NCBI GenBank assembly: GCA_963643175.1
Contig: CAVIJF010000032.1
Span: forward strand, 1 to 17,076
Direction: 5' to 3'
DNA: 17,076 nt
From: CAMEON01 sp963643175
GTDB lineage: Bacteria > Bacillota > Clostridia > Oscillospirales > CAG-272
Shown here: piece after piece, positions 13,266-17,076 of the stretch
How the letters are laid out: every line of letters starts with the position of its first letter
How positions within the stretch are numbered: position 1 is the stretch's first letter
Program-made: the position numbers and the translations under genes
The notes under the pieces: model-generated
Told to the model about the DNA's origin: nothing
The model's input: only the letters and a program-made list of their open reading frames with translations
Database searches by the model: none

Positions 13266-15242
13266 ATGGCAGGCGCGGAATGGATCTGGTATAACGGAGA
13301 TTTTGAACTGTATCACAGCATAAAGCTGCACAACCGGCGCGAGGAGTACGACTGCCCCGTGCCGACCTTCTGGGCGCTGTCGGCGCCCTACCCGAACGCG
13401 AGCTTCGGCAAAGCGTTCCACGCGGACGGCACGGACAGCTTCCGGGTTGTCACGCCACACAGGGGCTACGTCATGCTGGACGGAAAGCGCTATCCGGTCG
13501 GCACCGAGATACCGGTCGAGCCCGGCGACCATGCCATATCGGTGGTGGTGCTGGCGGAGACGGGCTTCCCCTGCATCTATATCAACAGCGGCTGCCTTGT
13601 GACCGACGGCACGTGGGTCGCCAACCACATGACCGGCGCGCCGGTGCCGGTTGGCTCTGACCCGGCGTACAGCCAGCCGACCGATGACCCGACGCGGTTC
13701 GCCTTCTCCTACGAGCGGCGCGACCCGGTGAAAGTCACCGCCACCGCCGGGGGGACGCTGTACGATTTCGGACGCGAGATGTACGGGCTTGTCCATCTGG
13801 AAAACGCCGACCCGGCGGAGCCGGTGCGCGTCGTGTACGGCGAGTCCGCCGAGGAGGCGTGCGACCCGGCGGAGGCGCTGGTGCGGGAGACGGTCAGCGG
13901 GCAGGACAGCTATGTGCTGGCGGGACGTGCGTTCCGGTATGTCTGCGTCCGGGCGGGCGACCGGCAGGACGCGGGGGGTCTGCGGGTATATGCCGACTAT
14001 GAGTACCTCCCGCTGGAGGATCGCGCCTCATTTACCTGCAACCGCCGCAGTGTCGGGAAGATATGGGACGTGTGCGCCTACACCCTGCACCTCAACTCCC
14101 GCGAGTTCTTCTTGGACGGCATCAAGCGGGACCGCTGGTGCTGGTCGGGCGACGCCTACCAGTCGCATATGGCGAGCCGCTACCTGTACTTTGACCCCGC
14201 CATCAGCCGCCGCACCATCGTGGCACTGTTGGGCAAGCCGCCCTACGAGCAGCACATCAACACCATCAACGACTACTCCATGTACCTGATTATCAGCGCG
14301 GCGGAGTATTACTATGCGACCGCCGACAGGCAGTTTATCGAGGTGTACTACGACCGGCTGAAGGCGCTGTACGATTTCATCGAGGGGCGGCTGGATGAGG
14401 CGGGCTACGTCTGCCAGCGTCCCGGCGACTGGATTTTCATTGACTGGTCGGAGATGGACAAGGGCGGCGATCTGTGCGCCGAGCAGATTCTGCTTTGGCA
14501 GTGCCGCAACGCGATGGCGGCGCTGTCCGAGGTGTGCGGCAGGGACGGGAGCGGCTACCGCCGGGCGGCGGAGCGCCTGCGCCGCAGCATCCTGCGCGAC
14601 TACTGGCGCGAGGAGCGCGGCGGCTTTGTGGACTGCTACACGACCGGGAAGGAAAATATCACGCGCCACGCCAATATTTTTGCTATCCTGTACGATTTCG
14701 TTTCCCCTGCCCGTGCGCGCAAAATTGTGCGGTGCGTGCTGGAGAATGACGCCGTGACGCATATCACCACGCCGTACTTTGAATTTTTCGAGCTGTGCGC
14801 CCTGTGCAAAATGGGCAGACTGCGCACGGCGCAGAAGCAGATTGAGTCCTACTGGGGCGGCATGGTGGCGCTGGGCGCGACTTCCATCTGGGAGCAGTTT
14901 ATCCCGGAGCAGACCGGCAGCCAGCATTACGCCATGTACGGCATGAAGTACGGCTGTTCGCTCTGCCATGCGTGGGGCGGCGGACCCATCTACCTGCTGG
15001 GGCGGTACTGCCTCGGCGTTTATCCCACGGCGCCGGGCTACAGGACCTTCGCGGTCAAGCCAGACCGGGGTATGTACAAGCATATGGAAGGCACCGTGCC
15101 GCTGCCGGAGGGCGGGCAGGTGTCGGTCAGGATGGACGCGCACAGCTGCACCGTGTGCGCCACGCGCGCCGGCGGCACGCTGACGGTCCGGGGACAGGAG
15201 TACCCGATTCCGGCAGGCGAGACGCTGACGGTGACTTTCTGA
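13266..15242 (+). CDS. GH78-like alpha-L-rhamnosidase (cytoplasmic)
   Basis: This 658-residue protein has the GH78 layout: N-terminal beta domains (about 1-250) with a GTLYDFGREMYG block at 163-174, a catalytic alpha/alpha barrel from about 255 to 585, and a C-terminal beta domain. The signature from Asp284 to Asp296 (DGIKRDRWCWSGD) and Glu543 in ATSIWEQF match GH78 acidic positions. By my recall of GH78 structures, the usual general-acid Glu position is Asp289 here. There is no signal peptide, so it would cleave imported rhamnosides. The start is the ATG at 13266, which has GAGGAGG eight bases upstream, rather than the in-frame ATG at 13242. It follows the transketolase pair by 71 bases, a gap holding a short GGAACT/AGTTCC hairpin; co-transcription is possible. 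Substrate unknown; a distinct GH78-like subfamily is possible. Confidence 0.82.
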   Translation: MAGAEWIWYNGDFELYHSIKLHNRREEYDCPVPTFWALSAPYPNASFGKAFHADGTDSFRVVTPHRGYVMLDGKRYPVGTEIPVEPGDHAISVVVLAETGFPCIYINSGCLVTDGTWVANHMTGAPVPVGSDPAYSQPTDDPTRFAFSYERRDPVKVTATAGGTLYDFGREMYGLVHLENADPAEPVRVVYGESAEEACDPAEALVRETVSGQDSYVLAGRAFRYVCVRAGDRQDAGGLRVYADYEYLPLEDRASFTCNRRSVGKIWDVCAYTLHLNSREFFLDGIKRDRWCWSGDAYQSHMASRYLYFDPAISRRTIVALLGKPPYEQHINTINDYSMYLIISAAEYYYATADRQFIEVYYDRLKALYDFIEGRLDEAGYVCQRPGDWIFIDWSEMDKGGDLCAEQILLWQCRNAMAALSEVCGRDGSGYRRAAERLRRSILRDYWREERGGFVDCYTTGKENITRHANIFAILYDFVSPARARKIVRCVLENDAVTHITTPYFEFFELCALCKMGRLRTAQKQIESYWGGMVALGATSIWEQFIPEQTGSQHYAMYGMKYGCSLCHAWGGGPIYLLGRYCLGVYPTAPGYRTFAVKPDRGMYKHMEGTVPLPEGGQVSVRMDAHSCTVCATRAGGTLTVRGQEYPIPAGETLTVTF

Positions 15243-15300
15243 AGCCCCGCTTGGCGGGCAAGCAGGGATCCGCTGTCGGACAAAAACAGCGGCTCCGCAT

Positions 15301-15332
15301 AGAAAAAGCACTGCCCCGGCAGTGCTTTTTCT
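15301..15332. terminator. Bidirectional rho-independent terminator
   Basis: GCACTGCC (15308-15315) pairs with its complement (15318-15325) around CC. The stem is preceded by five A and followed by five T, so the whole 32 bases are palindromic and can end transcripts from both sides. It separates the convergent rhamnosidase and hydrolase genes. A second stem, CCGCTGT/ACAGCGG near 15270-15292, precedes it. Confidence 0.9.
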
Positions 15333-15357
15333 ATGTTGTATTCCCCGCGCACGGGGT

Positions 15358-16122
15358 TCAGCGGGTTGTGCTCAAAAAATCCAGACAACGCTGCCGGTAG
15401 TCCGGTGCCTCGTCGTACACACCGTGACCGTAGCCGTCTCCGTACAGGTACAGCGCACAGCCGAGCGCCTCCGCAATCTGCCGGGACCCTTCCGCCGTCA
15501 CCACGCGGTCGCCCTCCGCGCCCAGCACGAGCACCGGGCAGCGCACCGCGCCGAGCAGGGCGGAGCAGTCAAACGTCAGGCAAGCTTTTGCCAGCACGGA
15601 GAAGCGCCGGTACTCCTCCTCCCGGATGCCGAGGTTGGCGGCAATCAGCGTGTCGCGGTAGGCGTCCAGCGTGGCTCCGGAGTACACGTGCTCCGCGAAG
15701 CTCTCGGACAGCCCGCGCTCATCCCGGTTGTCCGCCAGCCGCACCCACTCCGCAATCACGGACAGGAAGGTGTCGTTGGGCTTTGCCAGTGTCGAGCCGA
15801 GAATCATGCTGTGCACCAGCTCCGGGCGGTCAATGGCGAGGTACTGCGCAATCATGCCGCCCTGCGAGGCGCCGAACACATCCGCGTCCGCGATGTGCAG
15901 TGCCTGCATGGCTTCCGCCGTGTCCGCCGCCATGTCCCGGACGGTGTAGCCGTCCCCGATATGCTTTGCCCTGTCGAACACATACACGGTGTACGTGTCC
16001 GTAAAATCCTTGTAGGCAGCCGCGACGGCGTCGGCGGCACCCATCACGCTGTGAACCGACAGTCCGGGCAGAATCACGAATTTCCGTTTCCCGCTGCCGA
16101 ATGAGAAATACTCCATGTTCAT
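15358..16122 (-). CDS. Alpha/beta-fold hydrolase
   Basis: This 254-residue protein has the alpha/beta hydrolase order: VILPGLSVHS oxyanion region (16-25), nucleophile elbow GASQGG with Ser86, acid Asp205 in LGAEGDRVV, and His233 in GYGHGVYDE. Length and motifs fit small esterases or lipases and C-C hydrolases; the substrate cannot be told. A longer TTG start at 16143 is possible, but the ATG at 16122 is preferred. It begins seven bases after the stop of the upstream membrane-protein gene, with no clear Shine-Dalgarno, suggesting translational coupling. No signal peptide is seen. It is transcribed toward the bidirectional terminator. Confidence 0.85.
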   Translation of the reverse strand: MNMEYFSFGSGKRKFVILPGLSVHSVMGAADAVAAAYKDFTDTYTVYVFDRAKHIGDGYTVRDMAADTAEAMQALHIADADVFGASQGGMIAQYLAIDRPELVHSMILGSTLAKPNDTFLSVIAEWVRLADNRDERGLSESFAEHVYSGATLDAYRDTLIAANLGIREEEYRRFSVLAKACLTFDCSALLGAVRCPVLVLGAEGDRVVTAEGSRQIAEALGCALYLYGDGYGHGVYDEAPDYRQRCLDFLSTTR

Positions 16123-16129
16123 GACGGTA

Positions 16130-16765
16130 TCAGGCAGCCGCAACCGTACGCCCGGTCAGCAGGCAGAAGGCAACCACGCCCGCTGTCAGCAAGACCGGAA
16201 TCAGCAGGGAAATCAGGCGGTACCGGTTCTTTTCCTGAATCCGGAAGCTCATCAGGAAGGCGGAGCCGAAGCAGACGATTGCACTCAGGAGGTGGTACGG
16301 GAAACGATGCACTGCCGCGAGGGTATAGGAAACGCCCAGACACATCTGTATCGTGTTGCCCAGCCCCAGAACGATGGCACCGGGCAGGTTCTGCTTTTTG
16401 CAGAAGAACGCGATGAAGCCGCCCGGCAGGGTCAGGAAGGTTACCGGGAGCCAGACCGGCAGGTAGTAGTTCAGCACCTGATTCAGCGTCAGCGGACCGA
16501 ACAGCACCTCCACCGCGAACACGAGCGGCTGGCTTATCAGGAAGAAGGCGAAGCATTTCAGCGCAGCTTCCCAGCTTTTCCGGCAGTTGACCACGATGAC
16601 GACCGCAAAAATCACCCACCACTCGTACATAATTCCGATGTCCTGAAAGGAAGTTCCTTTCAGCGGCTGTACCAGCATGATTCCGCCGGTATACACGCCT
16701 GCCGCGACCGCGAACAGGACGACGGTCAGCCAGCTCATTTTCAGATTTCCATACAGACGTTTCAC
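16130..16765 (-). CDS. Multi-pass membrane protein of unknown function
   Basis: I do not recognise this 211-residue protein. It is strongly hydrophobic with about six predicted membrane helices (roughly 10-32, 47-60, 70-90, 103-121, 128-150, 155-174) and a seventh at about 182-205. A basic RIQEKNRYR loop precedes the last helix. The GTG at 16765 is chosen because GAGGAA lies five bases upstream and the sequence MKRLYGNLKM fits a cytoplasmic N terminus. An in-frame extension to 16840 would run through a terminator-adjacent hairpin and is unlikely. It forms a two-gene unit with the hydrolase downstream. No clear promoter is seen, so expression may depend on readthrough past the tRNA terminator or on a weak promoter. 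A 7-bp inverted repeat lies at 16798-16816. Confidence 0.78.
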   Translation of the reverse strand: MKRLYGNLKMSWLTVVLFAVAAGVYTGGIMLVQPLKGTSFQDIGIMYEWWVIFAVVIVVNCRKSWEAALKCFAFFLISQPLVFAVEVLFGPLTLNQVLNYYLPVWLPVTFLTLPGGFIAFFCKKQNLPGAIVLGLGNTIQMCLGVSYTLAAVHRFPYHLLSAIVCFGSAFLMSFRIQEKNRYRLISLLIPVLLTAGVVAFCLLTGRTVAAA

Positions 16766-16824
16766 GGATATTCCTCGTTCCGATTTGAATTTGGCAAAAC
16801 CGCACGGTTTGCGGTTCCCGGAGC

Positions 16825-16869
16825 AAAAAAAAACGGACACCGTTGCGGCAATACCGCACGCGGTGTCCG
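16825..16869 (-). terminator. Rho-independent terminator of the tRNA-Gly transcript
   Basis: On the minus strand CGGACACCG pairs with CGGTGTCCG (9 bp), with an inner GCGG/CCGC stem, followed by nine T (16825-16833). It lies directly after the tRNA 3' end and precedes the membrane-protein gene. Confidence 0.88.
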
Positions 16870-16872
16870 GAA

Positions 16873-16946
16873 TGGAGCGAGTAACGGGAATCGAACCCGC
16901 ATAGCCAGCTTGGGAAGCTGGAGTTTTACCATTAGACTATACCCGC
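16873..16946 (-). tRNA. tRNA-Gly (anticodon CCC)
   Basis: The 74-nt gene includes an encoded CCA (16873-16875). The acceptor stem GCGGGTA pairs with TACTCGC with one G-U pair and discriminator U73. The anticodon stem CCAGC/GCTGG encloses the loop TTCCCAA, giving anticodon CCC, which reads GGG. The T arm has GGTTCGATTCC-type sequence. It is a single-gene transcript with its own promoter and terminator. Confidence 0.96.
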
Positions 16947-16961
16947 ACAGGAACCAGAATT

Positions 16962-16990
16962 ATTATACCGCATTGCGGGCGGTTTGTCAA
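16962..16990 (-). promoter_or_regulatory. Consensus sigma-A promoter of tRNA-Gly
   Basis: On the minus strand TTGACA (16985-16990) and TATAAT (16962-16967) are separated by 17 bp. The tRNA 5' end follows 15 bases after the -10. The match to consensus is complete, as expected for a stable RNA gene. Confidence 0.92.
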
Positions 16991-17076
16991 GCCCTTTGCG
17001 GAAATTTTTCGCGGGGTGCTTGCCCCTGCGTTATCTGCTTTCCCCTGCCGCTCCCGGTATCTGTGGGGGTGTATGC

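Noticed and set aside
16991..17076. Right window edge
   Set aside because: Upstream of the tRNA promoter I see only GC-rich intergenic sequence; no gene, repeat copy or site could be supported.

Overview
The window looks like chromosomal DNA from a GC-rich member of the Clostridia, probably Oscillospiraceae/Ruminococcaceae-like. This placement is an inference. It rests on AGGAGG-type ribosome binding sites, near-consensus sigma-A promoters with 17-bp spacers, a split two-subunit transketolase, AccA and AccD encoded as separate genes, and GC-rich intergenic palindromic repeats. No species can be named from the sequence alone.

Layout. 1-322: GC-rich repeat debris and a strong extended -10 promoter. 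323-862: TetR-family regulator. 863-1548: a tract of direct and palindromic repeats, a rho-independent terminator, a second strong promoter with a small palindrome at its start site, and a 165-nt element with 17-bp terminal inverted repeats. 1555-10595: a ten-gene, same-strand, mostly tightly packed operon encoding an HdeD-like membrane protein, an acyl carrier protein, a 794-residue ketosynthase fused to a chain-length-factor-like domain, FabG, FabZ, FabD, AccD, AccA, an iron-sulfur-flavoprotein-like oxidoreductase and a divergent PlsX. 10596-11379: a second intergenic tract with related repeats, a perfect-consensus promoter framed by an 8-bp inverted repeat, and a second copy of the 165-nt element. 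11380-13194: the two transketolase subunits. 13266-15242: a cytoplasmic GH78-like alpha-L-rhamnosidase. 15301-15332: a bidirectional terminator. On the minus strand follow an alpha/beta hydrolase, a multi-pass membrane protein, and a tRNA-Gly(CCC) with its own promoter and terminator.

How the genes work together. The central operon supplies malonyl-CoA (AccA/AccD, borrowing AccB/AccC from elsewhere), transfers malonyl to a dedicated ACP (FabD), and condenses with the KS-CLF fusion. FabG and FabZ then carry out ketoreduction and dehydration. PlsX would release the chain as an acyl-phosphate. FabH, a recognisable FabI/FabK/FabL enoyl reductase, a thioesterase and a phosphopantetheinyl transferase are absent. 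The second half of the KS fusion has lost all three catalytic residues, as in chain length factors of type II polyketide synthases and the KS-CLF arrangement of PUFA synthase PfaC. I infer a specialised type II FAS/PKS-like pathway making an unusual, possibly polyunsaturated, acyl chain destined for a lipid or acyl conjugate, rather than the housekeeping fatty acid pathway. This is the most likely undescribed system in the window.

A second noteworthy signal is the shared 165-nt inverted-repeat element. It lies in the 5' leaders of both the acyl-chain operon and the transketolase operon, between promoter and first gene. It is either a MITE or a MITE-derived leader element.
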